Of a stretch of DNA of 30,432 nucleotides, positions 16,479 to 30,415 are shown in pieces. A program made the translations under genes and the position numbers. Under the pieces are notes generated by a model that saw nothing but the letters and a program-made list of their open reading frames with translations, had not been told where the DNA came from and did no database searches. Origin of the DNA: Xenorhabdus eapokensis (GTDB taxonomy: Bacteria; Pseudomonadota; Gammaproteobacteria; Enterobacterales; Enterobacteriaceae); assembly GCF_001908105.1 (NCBI RefSeq), contig NZ_MKGQ01000014.1, forward strand, positions 59,914 to 90,345. Reading direction: 5' to 3'. Numbering within the stretch: the first letter of the stretch is position 1; each line of letters begins with the position of its first letter.

Positions 16479-17147
16479 ATGGAAACATCCTTATCAAGCC
16501 ATAGTATGAGTTCTGCGGTATCAAAGGATAAGGTGTTATTTCCGGTATTGACAGCCTTTCTGGAAACAACCCTGAATCACTTGTTATATCGCGAAGCTGT
16601 ATTAAAACCTGCCCGCTTGAGACTGGCCGGTAAAATATTGTCCATTGAACTAAAAGAAATTGAAACACCATTGATACTGATATTCAGTGAGAGACGAGTG
16701 GATGTTTTGAGCCAATGGTCAGAACCTGTGGATTGCTCAATGAAAGCAACGCTCCCTGCATTACTCAAGCTACGGGATCGCCAGTGCCTTTCAACCCTGA
16801 TTAACAGTGGTGAAATTGTCATTGAAGGGGATATGCAGGTGATTCAACAATGGTCAGCTTTGCTGGACATGTCAGAGTGGGATCCTGCGCATTACCTTTC
16901 TCCTTATGTTGGGGATATCGTCGCAGAAGGTATTACCCGGCTGATGAAGAAAAGTGTTGAATTTGCCAGCAATACTATTACAAGGAAAAAAACGTATTTC
17001 ACCGAATCATTGACGGAAGAATGGGGCATGGTTCCCAATGCGTTGGAAGTGGCCTATTTTAGTGAAGAAGTTAATGCTGTTGCCAATCAGATAAACCAAC
17101 TCGAAAAACGGTTGGCGGCACTGGAGGGAAAACATGACTCCCAGTGA
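16479..17147 (+). CDS. ubiJ: Ubiquinone biosynthesis accessory factor UbiJ
   Basis: UbiJ is a soluble lipid-binding partner in the ubiquinone-synthesis metabolon, working with UbiK and the hydroxylases. The 222-residue protein has an SCP2-like domain at ~20-130 ([36 protein letters not shown], and [20 protein letters not shown]). After that come [34 protein letters not shown] and a C-terminal coiled coil ([18 protein letters not shown]). The start at ATG 16479 leaves one base after the ubiE stop. ATG 16506 would give a protein nearer the E. coli length of 201 but lacks a site. The end overlaps ubiB by 14 bp, a sign of translational coupling. Confidence 0.9.
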   Translation: METSLSSHSMSSAVSKDKVLFPVLTAFLETTLNHLLYREAVLKPARLRLAGKILSIELKEIETPLILIFSERRVDVLSQWSEPVDCSMKATLPALLKLRDRQCLSTLINSGEIVIEGDMQVIQQWSALLDMSEWDPAHYLSPYVGDIVAEGITRLMKKSVEFASNTITRKKTYFTESLTEEWGMVPNALEVAYFSEEVNAVANQINQLEKRLAALEGKHDSQ

Positions 17148-18771
17148 AATTAGGCGACTTTACTTTATCATCCGAGTCTTTCTTTCTTACGGGTTGGATG
17201 AGCTTATCCCTAATATTCGTTTGACATGGCCGTTACGTTTTGGGCGTTATTTCCTGTTTTGGATACCTAACAGGCATAAGGATAAGCCTCTTGGTGAACG
17301 TTTACGTCTGGCATTACAAGAACTTGGCCCAGTATGGATCAAATTTGGTCAGATGCTCTCTACGCGTCGTGACCTGTTCCCGCCTGCAATCGCAGATCAA
17401 CTTTCGATGTTACAAGATCGGGTGGTTTCCTTTGATGGCGCAGTGGCACGAAAATCGATTGAAACGGCTTTAGAGGGCTCGCTGGAAACCTGGTTTGAGG
17501 ATTTTGATCCACAACCACTGGCTTCTGCTTCTATCGCTCAGGTACATACTGCTCGGTTGAAAGAGAATGGTAGAGAAGTTGTCCTGAAGGTGATCCGTCC
17601 AGATATTCTGCCGGTAATTAAAGCTGACGTACGGTTAATGTATCGTTTGGCAAATCTGGTTCCCCTGTTACCAGATGGGCGTCGTCTGCGTCCGCGTGAA
17701 GTTGTAAGGGAATATGAGAAAACCCTGCTTGATGAACTAAATTTATTACGTGAAACTGCAAACGCGATTCAATTGCGGCGTAATTTTGAAGATAGTCCAA
17801 TGCTCTACGTGCCGGAAGTCTATCCCGACTATTGCCGGGAAAATGTTTTGGTGATGGAGCGGATTTATGGCATTCCCGTGTCGGATGTCGCTGCTTTAGA
17901 GGCGCAGAACACCAATATGAAAGTGTTGGCTGAGCGTGGAGTTCAGGTATTCTTCACCCAAGTATTTCGCGACAGCTTTTTCCATGCGGATATGCATCCT
18001 GGTAATATTTTCGTCAGTTATGACAAACCGGAAGATCCTACTTATATCGGTATCGATTACGGTATTGTTGGCTCTTTGAATAAAGATGATAAACGCTATT
18101 TGGCTGAAAATTTCATTGCTTTCTTTAATCGTGATTATCGTCGGGTCGCTGAACTGCATGTTGATTCTGGTTGGGTACCGGCAGATACCAATGTGGAAGA
18201 TTTCGAATTTGCCATCCGTACCGTTTGTGAGCCGATTTTTGAAAAACCCCTGGCTGAAATCTCATTTGGGCATGTTTTGCTAAACCTTTTCAATACTGCT
18301 CGTCGTTTTAATATGGCAGTTCAACCCCAGTTGGTTCTGTTGCAGAAAACGCTGTTGTATGTTGAAGGTTTGGGGCGCCAACTTTATCCTCAGCTTGATC
18401 TGTGGAAAACAGCAAAACCTTTTCTGGAAGATTGGCTACATGATCAAGTTGGGCTTCCCGCTATTGTGCGTGCCTTTAAAGAAAAAGCGCCTTATTGGGC
18501 GGAAAAGTTACCAGAGCTTCCAGAGCTGGTATATGGCACGCTCCAGCAGCATCGACGTTTGCAGAGCAGTATTGATCAAATATCGCAACAATTCAGGGAT
18601 CAACAACTCAGGCAGCGCAAATCTCTTTATTTATTGGGGATTGGTGCAACTCTCTTTATCTGTGGTAGTTTGTTTCTCATCATAGATCAGAAACATCTGG
18701 CGTGGGGGATGATGGGCATCGGAATTGCATCATGGGGATTAGGCTGGCGTCATTTAAGTAAGCGTCAATAA
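17134..18771 (+). CDS. ubiB: Ubiquinone biosynthesis kinase-like protein UbiB
   Basis: UbiB is an ABC1/ADCK-family atypical kinase or ATPase needed for ubiquinone synthesis, anchored in the inner membrane. It has 545 residues (E. coli 546). The N-terminal KxGQ motif is at K70-Q73 ([13 protein letters not shown]), followed by [14 protein letters not shown] (an A-rich loop replacing the usual glycine loop), VLKVIRPD with the nucleotide-site lysine, catalytic HADMHPGN at 284-291, and the metal-binding aspartate in [10 protein letters not shown]. Two hydrophobic helices close the protein ([18 protein letters not shown] and the next). ATG at 17134 has GGAGGG about eight bases upstream, within ubiJ. 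Confidence 0.97.
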   Translation: MTPSEIRRLYFIIRVFLSYGLDELIPNIRLTWPLRFGRYFLFWIPNRHKDKPLGERLRLALQELGPVWIKFGQMLSTRRDLFPPAIADQLSMLQDRVVSFDGAVARKSIETALEGSLETWFEDFDPQPLASASIAQVHTARLKENGREVVLKVIRPDILPVIKADVRLMYRLANLVPLLPDGRRLRPREVVREYEKTLLDELNLLRETANAIQLRRNFEDSPMLYVPEVYPDYCRENVLVMERIYGIPVSDVAALEAQNTNMKVLAERGVQVFFTQVFRDSFFHADMHPGNIFVSYDKPEDPTYIGIDYGIVGSLNKDDKRYLAENFIAFFNRDYRRVAELHVDSGWVPADTNVEDFEFAIRTVCEPIFEKPLAEISFGHVLLNLFNTARRFNMAVQPQLVLLQKTLLYVEGLGRQLYPQLDLWKTAKPFLEDWLHDQVGLPAIVRAFKEKAPYWAEKLPELPELVYGTLQQHRRLQSSIDQISQQFRDQQLRQRKSLYLLGIGATLFICGSLFLIIDQKHLAWGMMGIGIASWGLGWRHLSKRQ

Positions 18772-18806
18772 TTCAGTAATGATGACGATTAAATCAAGGT
18801 AATTTT

Positions 18807-18855
18807 ACGACGACCCTTGTATGATTGCGTTATTTTTGAACATCGGGTTCGTCGT
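18807..18855. repeat. Imperfect inverted repeat upstream of tatA
   Basis: ACGACGACCC (18807-18816) is matched by GGGTTCGTCGT (18845-18855), the reverse complement with one extra base. The 28-nt spacer and flank contain weak promoter-like hexamers (TTGAAC 18837-18842, TATCAT downstream). It lies 49-97 bp before the tatA start, in the 132-bp ubiB-tatA gap, and could be an operator for the tat operon or an mRNA leader hairpin. Confidence 0.4.
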
Positions 18856-18903
18856 TTATCATTAAATCACGAGTAATATTCTGATGAATAGAGGTAGGTC
18901 AGT

Positions 18904-19170
18904 ATGGGTGGTATAAGTATTTGGCAATTACTCATCATTGCTGTCATTGTTGTACTGTTGTTCGGTACTAATAAGCTGCGCACCTTGGGTTCAGACTTGG
19001 GTGAATCAATAAAGGGCTTTAAAAAAGCAATGAGTGATGATGAAAAACCACAGCCGCCGGAAAAAATGAGTCAGGATGCTGAGTTTGAAACGAGAAACCT
19101 CACTGAAAAGTCCACGGCTGCACAATCTGAACATTCAGAGAATAAAAGTAAAGACAAAGAGCAGGTATAA
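18904..19170 (+). CDS. tatA: Twin-arginine translocase subunit TatA
   Basis: TatA is the inner-membrane pore-forming or membrane-thinning subunit of the Tat system, which exports folded proteins. The 88-residue protein has a single N-terminal membrane helix ([18 protein letters not shown]), the conserved FG-hinge, an amphipathic helix ([16 protein letters not shown]) and a polar, charged tail. ATG at 18904 follows AGAGGTAGG. The gene is three bases upstream of tatB. Confidence 0.95.
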   Translation: MGGISIWQLLIIAVIVVLLFGTNKLRTLGSDLGESIKGFKKAMSDDEKPQPPEKMSQDAEFETRNLTEKSTAAQSEHSENKSKDKEQV

Positions 19171-19173
19171 ACC

Positions 19174-19656
19174 GTGTTTGACATTGGTTTTAGTGAACTA
19201 CTGTTAGTGATGATCATTGGCTTGGTTGTTCTGGGGCCGGAACGTCTGCCTGTGGCGGTAAAAACAGTGGCTGGCTGGATCCGAGCATTGCGTTCTCTGG
19301 CGGCTAATGTCCAGAATGAGCTTGCTCAGGAACTGAAATTGCAAGAACTTCAGGATTCTCTAAAGAAAATGGAAGAAAAAGCCGATCTGCAATCACTTTC
19401 GCCAGAATTAAAAGCATCAATGGAGGAGCTAAAGGAAGCGGCTGAATCATTGAAAAATACCTATCAGTTGAAACCGGATGAAATGAGAGAATTAGAGGAA
19501 GACGAAACGCATTTTCATTCTTCTGAATCCCAATCGGTTGCAAGGCACTCGAATTCAGAACAGGGCAGTTCGGAACCTGTCATTGCAGAGCAATCGAGTG
19601 TAAGACCAGAGCAGCAGAAAAAAAAATCTCCTGAACAAGCAAATGGCGAACACTGA
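19174..19656 (+). CDS. tatB: Twin-arginine translocase subunit TatB
   Basis: TatB works with TatC as the receptor for twin-arginine signal peptides. The 160-residue protein (E. coli 171) starts with the membrane helix [25 protein letters not shown], including the conserved glutamate and the [10 protein letters not shown] hinge, and continues into a long amphipathic helix and a low-complexity polar tail. The start codon is GTG at 19174, as in E. coli, three bases after the tatA stop. A run of nine A's at 19618-19626 lies close to the 3' end and could allow slippage. tatC begins three bases after the stop. Confidence 0.95.
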   Translation: MFDIGFSELLLVMIIGLVVLGPERLPVAVKTVAGWIRALRSLAANVQNELAQELKLQELQDSLKKMEEKADLQSLSPELKASMEELKEAAESLKNTYQLKPDEMRELEEDETHFHSSESQSVARHSNSEQGSSEPVIAEQSSVRPEQQKKKSPEQANGEH

Positions 19657-19659
19657 AAC

Positions 19660-20448
19660 ATGTCTGTGGATAATACCCAACCTCTTATCAGTCATTTGAT
19701 TGAACTGCGTAAGCGGATTTTAAATAGCCTAATTACCGTGCTGATAGTGTTTCTGGCATTGGTTTATTTTTCCAATGACATTTATCGGCTTATTGCAGCG
19801 CCTTTAATGGAACAATTACCTAAAGGCGCTAATATGATTGCAACAGATGTTGCGTCGCCTTTTTTTACACCCATTAAACTGACCATTATGGTGTCTATCT
19901 TTGTTTCGGCACCGATGATCCTTTATCAAATATGGGCATTTATTGCACCGGCTTTGTATAAGCACGAACGCCGTTTGATTATGCCCCTACTGTTTTCCAG
20001 TAGTATATTGTTTTATCTGGGAATGGCTTTTGCCTATTTTATTGTTTTTCCCATTGCGTTTGGTTTCTTTATCAATACTGTGCCGGTCGGAGTGGTGATC
20101 TCGACGGATATCAGCAATTACCTAAGCTTTGTCATGGCGCTATTTATGGCATTTGGCGTTTCATTCGAAATACCTATTGCCATTATTTTGCTGTGTTGGA
20201 GTGGGGTAGTGACGCCAGAATCGCTAAAAAGAAAACGCCCTTATATTTTAGTTGGGGCGTTTGTCGTTGGGATGTTGTTAACACCACCTGATGTTTTCTC
20301 ACAAACTCTGCTGGCGGTTCCCATGTATTTGTTATTTGAATTGGGAATTTTGCTTTCGCAGTTTTATGTTGGTAAACGAGAGCGCCGTAATTTAATTAAT
20401 GCAGAAGATGAATCAGTCAGTGATATTGGAGACAATGTTAAAAAATAA
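19660..20448 (+). CDS. tatC: Twin-arginine translocase subunit TatC
   Basis: TatC is the six-helix core receptor of the Tat translocase. The 262-residue protein (E. coli 258) carries the cytoplasmic signal-peptide-binding N-terminus [14 protein letters not shown] with E15 and R17. Membrane helices and the conserved [21 protein letters not shown] and [21 protein letters not shown] segments follow. ATG at 19660 is three bases after the tatB stop, so the three genes form one operon. In E. coli tatD follows; here it is missing and hemB follows a hairpin. Confidence 0.96.
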   Translation: MSVDNTQPLISHLIELRKRILNSLITVLIVFLALVYFSNDIYRLIAAPLMEQLPKGANMIATDVASPFFTPIKLTIMVSIFVSAPMILYQIWAFIAPALYKHERRLIMPLLFSSSILFYLGMAFAYFIVFPIAFGFFINTVPVGVVISTDISNYLSFVMALFMAFGVSFEIPIAIILLCWSGVVTPESLKRKRPYILVGAFVVGMLLTPPDVFSQTLLAVPMYLLFELGILLSQFYVGKRERRNLINAEDESVSDIGDNVKK

Positions 20449-20523
20449 TCTGGCGCTGAACATTCATAATTATTGCGAACTGATTGCTGGTGTTAACATC
20501 ATTATCATGAAGCGATGACTATT

Positions 20524-20549
20524 AACCCAGCGCCTTATCGCTGGGTTTT
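20524..20549 (+). terminator. Terminator-like hairpin between tatC and hemB
   Basis: AACCCAGCG (20524-20532) pairs with CGCTGGGTT (20539-20547) over a 6-nt loop and is followed by TT. It ends 16 bp before the hemB start codon, immediately before the AGGAGA ribosome binding site. It looks like the tatABC terminator, but a transcript reading through would carry it in the hemB leader. Confidence 0.65.
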
Positions 20550-20556
20550 ACATTAG

Positions 20557-21582
<1,026 letters not shown>

Positions 21583-21606
21583 TTAGTGTAATCGCTTGGA
21601 TATATA

Positions 21607-21630
21607 AAAACGGGCAATTTTGCCCGTTTT
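21607..21630. terminator. Bidirectional terminator shared by hemB and rfaH
   Basis: AAAACGGGCAA (21607-21617) and TTGCCCGTTTT (21620-21630) are exact reverse complements around a 2-nt centre. Read in either direction, a GC-rich stem ends in a T-run. It lies 25 bp after the hemB stop and 5 bp after the rfaH stop, serving the convergent pair. Confidence 0.9.
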
Positions 21631-21634
21631 CTGA

Positions 21635-22123
21635 TTAAACCTTGATGAAATGTTTATTATCTAAAACCTTGGAAACTTCTTTATTGAGAATATTCAGCAA
21701 GAGAATGGAACGGGTTTCCCCATCTGGCTCGTTATAAATTGCTTGAATGCCTTTGAAAATTCCCGAAGTAATCAAGACAGTATCACCAGTAATTGGGGTT
21801 TCAGGTGCAATATATTCTTGTTCAGTAACAGACATTAATTCATCAATTAATGTCTGTGGAACTATGGCGGGATAAGTGCTGAAACGAACGAAATGATTTA
21901 CACCACGTGTTGAGTTAACAGTAGTGGTATGAATAAGTTCAGGATCAAAATGAACAAACAGGTAATTGGGAAACAATGGTTCAGTAACAGTGGTTCGTTT
22001 ACCTCGAATGATTTTTTCAATTTTGGCTGTAGGGGTTAAGCAAATTACGTCCTGTCGCTCTAAGTTCTCTGTTGCCCGAGAGATTTGCCCACGTTTACAG
22101 TAAAGAAGATACCAATTTCCCAT
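21635..22123 (-). CDS. rfaH: Transcription antiterminator RfaH
   Basis: RfaH is a NusG paralogue that binds RNA polymerase paused at ops elements and allows long operons (lipopolysaccharide, capsule, toxins) to be transcribed and translated. The protein has 162 residues, the E. coli length. The NGN domain opens with NWYLLYCKRGQ and continues with IRGKRTTVTEPLFPNYLFV and TTTVNSTRGVNHFVRF. The C-terminal KOW domain includes GDTVLITSGIFKGIQAIYNEPDGETRSILLLNILNKEV. ATG at 22123 is on the minus strand. It diverges from ubiD, as in E. coli. No ops site was seen in this window. Confidence 0.96.
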   Translation of the reverse strand: MGNWYLLYCKRGQISRATENLERQDVICLTPTAKIEKIIRGKRTTVTEPLFPNYLFVHFDPELIHTTTVNSTRGVNHFVRFSTYPAIVPQTLIDELMSVTEQEYIAPETPITGDTVLITSGIFKGIQAIYNEPDGETRSILLLNILNKEVSKVLDNKHFIKV

Positions 22124-22303
22124 AATATTTCGACTCCATTGCGTAGAATGTCTAGCATAACAAAACCAGTGCTAACGGGTCATCAGTAAAAATAGACGTT
22201 ATTTAAAGTGTAAGTCGTATTTTTTTATATTCTATTTTAGTACAAATCCATGTATTAGTGATTGCATTAAATCCATTGTTTTTTATCAGGTTATGACTTT
22301 TCC

Positions 22304-22331
22304 TTGTAACCCTCATGGGAGGGATTATAAT
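22304..22331 (+). promoter_or_regulatory. Predicted sigma-70 promoter for ubiD
   Basis: TTGTAA (22304-22309), a 16-bp spacer and a perfect TATAAT (22326-22331) stand 29-56 bp before the ubiD start codon, giving a predicted start near 22338 and a ~22-nt leader. The spacer and -10 lie within overlapping inverted repeats (22310-22343). Confidence 0.6.
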
Positions 22332-22343
22332 GGCTTTCCCTCC
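22310..22343. repeat. Overlapping inverted repeats around the ubiD promoter
   Basis: CCCTC (22310-22314) can pair with GAGGG (22319-22323). The overlapping GGAGGGA (22318-22324) can instead pair with TCCCTCC (22337-22343). The two hairpins share the middle arm and exclude each other. The TATAAT box is in the loop of the second. Confidence 0.45.
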
Positions 22344-22359
22344 TTGAAAATCGGCACGA

Positions 22360-23841
22360 ATGAACAATATGAAATATCGCGATCTAAGAGACTTTCTTTC
22401 CTTGTTGGAACAATCAGGTGAATTAAAACGAATTAGTATGGAAGTTGATCCATATCTGGAAATGACAGAAATCGCAGATCGTACTCTTCGTGCCGGTGGC
22501 CCTGCCTTATTATTTGAAAATCCTAAGGGATATTCGATGCCTGTGTTGTGCAATTTGTTTGGGACACCTAAGCGAGTAGCCATGGGTATGGGGCAGGATG
22601 ATGTTAAGGCATTGCATGATGTTGGGAAGCTATTGGCTTTCCTTAAAGAGCCTGAGCCACCAAAAGGCTTCCGTGATTTGGTCGATAAATTGCCTAAATT
22701 CAAACAAGTTTTGCATATGCCAACCAAACGCCTTAGCTCTGCGCCTTGTCAGGAGCAGATTTGGGCAGGGGATGAGGTGGATCTGACCCGTATTCCTGTC
22801 ATGCATTGTTGGCCGGAAGATGCCGCTCCCTTGATTACCTGGGGATTGACGGTGACTAAGGGGCCGAATAAAGAGCGCCAGAACTTGGGTATCTACCGCC
22901 AACAGGTATTGGGAAAAAACAAATTGATTATGCGCTGGTTATCCCATCGTGGTGGTGCGCTTGATTTTCAGGAGTGGTGTCAGGCTCACCCGGGGGAACG
23001 TTTCCCTGTATCCGTTGCATTGGGCGCCGATCCTGCCACGATATTGGGTGCCGTCACTCCAATTCCGGATACTTTGTCTGAATATGCGTTTGCCGGATTA
23101 TTGCGTGGGCATAAAACGGAAGTCGTTAAATGTATATCCAATGATCTGGAAGTGCCTGCCAGTGCTGAAATTATCCTTGAAGGCTATATTGATCCTGCCG
23201 AAATGGCACCAGAAGGACCCTATGGTGATCATACTGGCTATTACAATGAAGTAGATATGTTCCCGGTATTTACGATTACCCATATTACCCAACGTTGTGA
23301 TGCTATCTATCATTCCACTTACACTGGACGTCCGCCGGATGAACCTGCGGTGCTAGGGGTTGCCTTGAATGAAGTCTTAGTGCCAATATTACAAAAACAA
23401 TTTCCTGAAATTGTGGATTTTTACTTGCCGCCAGAGGGCTGCTCTTATCGACTCGCGGTCGTTACAATGAAAAAACAGTATGCAGGCCATGCCAAGCGAG
23501 TAATGATGGGAGTTTGGTCATATCTGAGACAATTTATGTACACAAAATTTGTTATCGTTTGTGATGATGATATCAATGCGCGAGATTGGAATGATGTCAT
23601 CTGGGCGATAACAACGCGAATGGACCCGCAGAGAGATACTGTCTTAGTGGAAAATACACCAATTGACTATCTCGATTTTGCATCGCCTGTTTCTGGATTA
23701 GGCTCAAAAATGGGGTTAGATGCAACGAATAAATGGCCAGGAGAGACACAAAGGGAATGGGGGCGCCCGATAGTGATGAGCGATGAAATTCGGGCTCGTG
23801 TCGATGAAGTTTGGGATCAATTAGATATTTTGAAGCGATAA
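22360..23841 (+). CDS. ubiD: 3-octaprenyl-4-hydroxybenzoate decarboxylase UbiD
   Basis: UbiD is a prenylated-FMN-dependent decarboxylase that removes the carboxyl group of 3-octaprenyl-4-hydroxybenzoate in ubiquinone synthesis; UbiX (not in this window) makes the cofactor. The 493-residue protein (E. coli 497) matches throughout: [42 protein letters not shown] region, [18 protein letters not shown], the metal/FMN site [34 protein letters not shown], and [20 protein letters not shown] keep ATG 22360 because the E. coli protein starts with the same spacing (MxxMKY); ATG 22369 is the alternative and neither has a strong site. fre follows after 10 bp, so they are probably co-transcribed. Confidence 0.96.
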   Translation: MNNMKYRDLRDFLSLLEQSGELKRISMEVDPYLEMTEIADRTLRAGGPALLFENPKGYSMPVLCNLFGTPKRVAMGMGQDDVKALHDVGKLLAFLKEPEPPKGFRDLVDKLPKFKQVLHMPTKRLSSAPCQEQIWAGDEVDLTRIPVMHCWPEDAAPLITWGLTVTKGPNKERQNLGIYRQQVLGKNKLIMRWLSHRGGALDFQEWCQAHPGERFPVSVALGADPATILGAVTPIPDTLSEYAFAGLLRGHKTEVVKCISNDLEVPASAEIILEGYIDPAEMAPEGPYGDHTGYYNEVDMFPVFTITHITQRCDAIYHSTYTGRPPDEPAVLGVALNEVLVPILQKQFPEIVDFYLPPEGCSYRLAVVTMKKQYAGHAKRVMMGVWSYLRQFMYTKFVIVCDDDINARDWNDVIWAITTRMDPQRDTVLVENTPIDYLDFASPVSGLGSKMGLDATNKWPGETQREWGRPIVMSDEIRARVDEVWDQLDILKR

Positions 23842-23851
23842 GAGGGAACGC

Positions 23852-24553
23852 ATGACAATATTAAGCTGTAAAGTAACATCGGTTGACTCCATTACAGATA
23901 CAGTTTATCGGGTTCGTTTATTACCTGATTCGCCTTTTTCTTTCCGTGCAGGACAATATTTAATGGTGATTATGGATGAAAGAGATAAACGCCCTTTCTC
24001 CATGGCATCGCCACCATCAGAAAAGCAGATGATTGAGCTGCATATTGGTGCTTCTGAACTAAATCTCTATGCGATGGCAGTAATGGATAGGATCCTGGAT
24101 CAGAAAGTTATTGAAATTGATATTCCGCATGGTCAGGCCTGGTTTCGTCAAGACAGCGAAAACCCGATGTTATTGATTGCCGGCGGAACGGGATTCTCAT
24201 ATACGCGTTCTATCTTATTGGCAGCATTGGAAAAAAATCCTAATCGTGAAATTTCCATCTATTGGGGAGGACGAGAATTGCAACACCTTTATGATTTGGG
24301 GGAGTTGCAATCATTGAGTGAGCGCTATCCAAATTTGACCGTTGTTCCTGTGGTTGAACAAGTTGATGAACACTGGCGCGGAAGAACGGGCACAGTTCTG
24401 AGTGCGGTTTTGGAGGATTTCGGCAGTCTGGCAAACCATGATATCTACATTGCTGGCCGCTTTGAGATGGCTAAAATTGCCCGTGAACGATTCTGTAGTG
24501 AACGTGATGCTTCTATTGAGCACATGTATGGAGATGCATTTGAGTTTATTTGA
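23852..24553 (+). CDS. fre: NAD(P)H-flavin reductase Fre
   Basis: Fre reduces free flavins (FMN, FAD, riboflavin) with NAD(P)H in the cytoplasm, supplying reduced flavin for iron reduction, ribonucleotide reductase activation and related reactions. The 233-residue protein equals the E. coli length. The flavin-binding barrel carries [23 protein letters not shown], and the NAD(P)-binding half has [34 protein letters not shown] and [24 protein letters not shown] at 23852 follows AGAGGGAA. It is directly downstream of ubiD as in E. coli. LuxG of luminous bacteria is a related alternative, but no lux genes are near. Confidence 0.95.
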   Translation: MTILSCKVTSVDSITDTVYRVRLLPDSPFSFRAGQYLMVIMDERDKRPFSMASPPSEKQMIELHIGASELNLYAMAVMDRILDQKVIEIDIPHGQAWFRQDSENPMLLIAGGTGFSYTRSILLAALEKNPNREISIYWGGRELQHLYDLGELQSLSERYPNLTVVPVVEQVDEHWRGRTGTVLSAVLEDFGSLANHDIYIAGRFEMAKIARERFCSERDASIEHMYGDAFEFI

Positions 24554-24588
24554 GCCGTTTACCGATCAAAGATAAGACGACAGAAAAT

Positions 24589-24615
24589 AAAAAAAACCCG
24601 CCCTTGACAGGCGGG
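24589..24615 (-). terminator. Rho-independent terminator of fadBA
   Basis: CCCGCC (24597-24602) pairs with GGCGGG (24610-24615) over a 7-nt loop. Read on the minus strand the stem is followed by eight T's (complement of 24589-24596), so it ends transcripts coming from fadA. It lies about 100 bp after the fadA stop and 36 bp after the fre stop on the other strand. Confidence 0.85.
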
Positions 24616-24713
24616 AAACTATGGTAACAACGTACTAGGTGATGCAATAAATAAGACAGACAAGGAAAAACGTTAATTTTTAAAAGCCATAAATTTCAAT
24701 CATCAGCTAGGTT

Positions 24714-28075
<3,362 letters not shown>

Positions 28076-28101
28076 GTCATTCTCCTCAATGAGTGCATAC
28101 C

Positions 28102-28118
28102 ATCTGGTATGACCAGAT
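28102..28118. promoter_or_regulatory. FadR operator upstream of fadB
   Basis: ATCTGGTATGACCAGAT is a near-perfect 17-bp palindrome that matches the FadR consensus core TGGTNNNACCA with the usual flanks. It lies 27-43 bp before the fadB start, where FadR would block the promoter. The site also sits in the 273-bp gap shared with divergent pepQ. Confidence 0.85.
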
Positions 28119-28348
28119 GAGGTTGATTGTGATTACTGTGTTAATTTAATGCAAACCGATGATGAATTTTTTGTAGGGCGGATCACAGGTAAGATTTATG
28201 GCAGGGATCAACATATTTAGTTAGTGTTTTGAAAAATATAAATATATTAGCTTAATTTTAGAAAGAGGGTTTTTCACGTGATAGCTCCCACCATAATGAA
28301 TTGTGATAATATTTAAGCTCCTGCCAAAAAATCAAAAGGCTAATTAAG

Positions 28349-29683
28349 ATGGAAAAGTTGGCATCTCTGTACCAAGAACATATTAAAACCTTACAAAAAC
28401 GTGCCCAAGAAATCTTAGAACGAACTCAGCTTGACGCCTTGCTTATTCATTCAGGTGAATCATTACGGGTTTTTCTTGATGACAGCCATTATCCGTTTAA
28501 GGTCAATGTGCACTTTAAGGCATGGATACCTGTGACCAAAGTGCCTAATTGCTGGTTGTGGATTGATGGAGTTAATAAACCTAAGCTCTGGTTTTATTCA
28601 CCTGTAGATTACTGGCACAGCGTAGAACCCCTGCCCAATAGCTATTGGACTGATGAAATAGAAATGATTCATTTGGCAAAAGCTGAAGATATCAGCACAA
28701 AGCTGAATGGATTAGCCAAACAGAATACAGCTTATATTGGTGAACAAACTGAATGTGCTAAATCTTTGGGTATTCTTGATCACAATATCAACCCAAAAGC
28801 TGTTTTGGATTATTTGAATTATCATCGTTCATATAAAACAGATTATGAATTGGTTTGTATGCGTGAGGCTCAGAAAACCGCCGTCAATGGTCATCTGGCA
28901 GCCTATGATGCATTTTTGTCTGGCGTGAGCGAATTCGAAATTAATATGTTCTATTTGATGGCCACCGGACACCGTGATACCGATGTTCCTTATGATAATA
29001 TTATTGCCTTGAACGAGAATACGGCTGTTTTGCATTACAATAAGTTACGACAGAGGGTTCCTTCTGACATTCGCAGCTTCTTGATTGATGCTGGTGCTGA
29101 ATATCATGGTTATGCAGCGGATATCACCAGAACTTATGCCGCAAAACCTAATAACGATTTTGCCTCACTGATAAAGGATCTGAATGAAGAACAGCAGGCG
29201 ATCATCGGCACAATGAGAACGGGAGTCCGATATACTGATTACCATGTTAATATGCATAAACGCATAGCCAGGATATTGAAAAAACATGATATTGTTCATG
29301 GGATCAGTGAAGAAGATATGGTTGAGACAGGATTGACGACACCATTTTTCCCACACGGACTCGGTCATCCTCTGGGGTTGCAGGTGCATGATGCTGCTGG
29401 GTTTATGCAAGATGATAGAGGAACCCATCTGACAGCTCCGGAAATGTATCCTTATTTGCGCTGTACCCGTATCCTGGAGCCAAGAATGGTTTTAACCATT
29501 GAGCCTGGGATCTATTTCATTGAAACTTTATTAGCGCAATGGCGTGAAAGCGAATATCGTCAACATTTCGATTGGAAAAAAATCGATATGTTGAAACCTT
29601 ATGGTGGTATTCGTATTGAAGATAACATCGTTATTCACGATGGAAAAATTGAAAATATGACCAGAGACTTACAATTATCGTAA
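28349..29683 (+). CDS. pepQ: Xaa-Pro dipeptidase PepQ
   Basis: PepQ is a cytoplasmic dimetal prolidase that splits Xaa-Pro dipeptides; in E. coli it also hydrolyses some organophosphates. The 444-residue protein (E. coli 443) has the N-terminal domain [17 protein letters not shown] and the pita-bread fold catalytic domain. Metal ligands are D247 and D258 ([19 protein letters not shown]), H340 ([14 protein letters not shown]), and the glutamates in LTIEPGIYF and [11 protein letters not shown] at 28349 follows AAGGCTAATTAAG, a modest site. It diverges from fadB, and its stop overlaps the yigZ start by one base (TAATG), so the two are translationally coupled. Confidence 0.96.
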   Translation: MEKLASLYQEHIKTLQKRAQEILERTQLDALLIHSGESLRVFLDDSHYPFKVNVHFKAWIPVTKVPNCWLWIDGVNKPKLWFYSPVDYWHSVEPLPNSYWTDEIEMIHLAKAEDISTKLNGLAKQNTAYIGEQTECAKSLGILDHNINPKAVLDYLNYHRSYKTDYELVCMREAQKTAVNGHLAAYDAFLSGVSEFEINMFYLMATGHRDTDVPYDNIIALNENTAVLHYNKLRQRVPSDIRSFLIDAGAEYHGYAADITRTYAAKPNNDFASLIKDLNEEQQAIIGTMRTGVRYTDYHVNMHKRIARILKKHDIVHGISEEDMVETGLTTPFFPHGLGHPLGLQVHDAAGFMQDDRGTHLTAPEMYPYLRCTRILEPRMVLTIEPGIYFIETLLAQWRESEYRQHFDWKKIDMLKPYGGIRIEDNIVIHDGKIENMTRDLQLS

Positions 29684-30294
29684 TGAAGCCTTATTTAATT
29701 CCGGCGGCTTCAGTCAGCTTTACTGAAGAAATAAAAAAGAGTCGTTTCATTACCCTGCTGGAGCACACCAGCGGGGTGGATGAGGCTAAGTTATTTATCC
29801 AAAGCATCAAAGAGCAATACCCTGATGCTCGGCATCATTGCTGGGCTTTTGTGGCAGGAGCGCCGGATGATTCCCAACAGTTAGGGTTTTCTGATGATGG
29901 TGAGCCTACTGGAACCGCGGGTAAGCCGATGATTGCTCAGTTAATAGGAAGTGGTCTGGGGGAAATTACCGCTGTATCTGTTCGCTATTTTGGTGGCATA
30001 AAATTGGGTACGGGAGGATTAGTAAAAGCCTATGGCAATGGGGTACAACAAACTCTGAAGCTGTTGCAAACCGAATACAAAGTACCGCAGAAGTTATACC
30101 AGCTACAGTGTGAGTATGCACATATTTCCACGGTAGAACAGTTGTTACATCAATTCTCTGGGCAAGTGATCGCCAGTGATTATGCTGAAAATGTTACGTT
30201 ACAAGTCTCGTTGCCAGCTACCCTTGTTGGTGAGATAGGTGATAAATTACGGGACTTGAGCCGCGGTGCTTTGTTTTTAACGCCAAGTTCTTAA
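29683..30294 (+). CDS. yigZ: YigZ, IMPACT-family protein
   Basis: This 203-residue protein (E. coli 204) has the IMPACT/UPF0029 domain at ~10-125: EIKKSRFITLLEHT, PDARHHCWAFVAG, the signature SDDGEPTGTAGKPMIAQL and VSVRYFGGIKLGTGGLVKAYG. A second small ferredoxin-like domain (DUF1949) follows. The fold suggests nucleic-acid or translation-factor binding, but no biochemical role is firmly assigned. ATG at 29683 shares its first base with the pepQ stop. In E. coli trkH and hemG follow; here an unrelated sequence begins. Confidence 0.93.
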   Translation: MKPYLIPAASVSFTEEIKKSRFITLLEHTSGVDEAKLFIQSIKEQYPDARHHCWAFVAGAPDDSQQLGFSDDGEPTGTAGKPMIAQLIGSGLGEITAVSVRYFGGIKLGTGGLVKAYGNGVQQTLKLLQTEYKVPQKLYQLQCEYAHISTVEQLLHQFSGQVIASDYAENVTLQVSLPATLVGEIGDKLRDLSRGALFLTPSS

Positions 30295-30345
30295 CACAAA
30301 AATCATAACTATAACGCGATGCTCGACTTTTAGGGTGAGTTGAAA

Positions 30346-30415
30346 TGACATAGCCGCTCCTTTATAACTTTAAGTCGTCAAAAATAGAGAAATAAAGGAA
30401 CAAAAGGCTATGTCA
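30346..30415 (+). promoter_or_regulatory. Long stem-loop masking the ribosome binding site and start codon of the last gene
   Basis: TGACATAGCC (30346-30355) is the exact reverse complement of GGCTATGTCA (30406-30415), and next to it TCCTTTAT (30358-30365) pairs with ATAAAGGA (30392-30399). The two arms are separated by a 26-nt loop and a small internal mismatch. The right arm contains both the AAGGA ribosome binding site and the ATG at 30410, so a message reading through from upstream would hide them. Confidence 0.6.
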
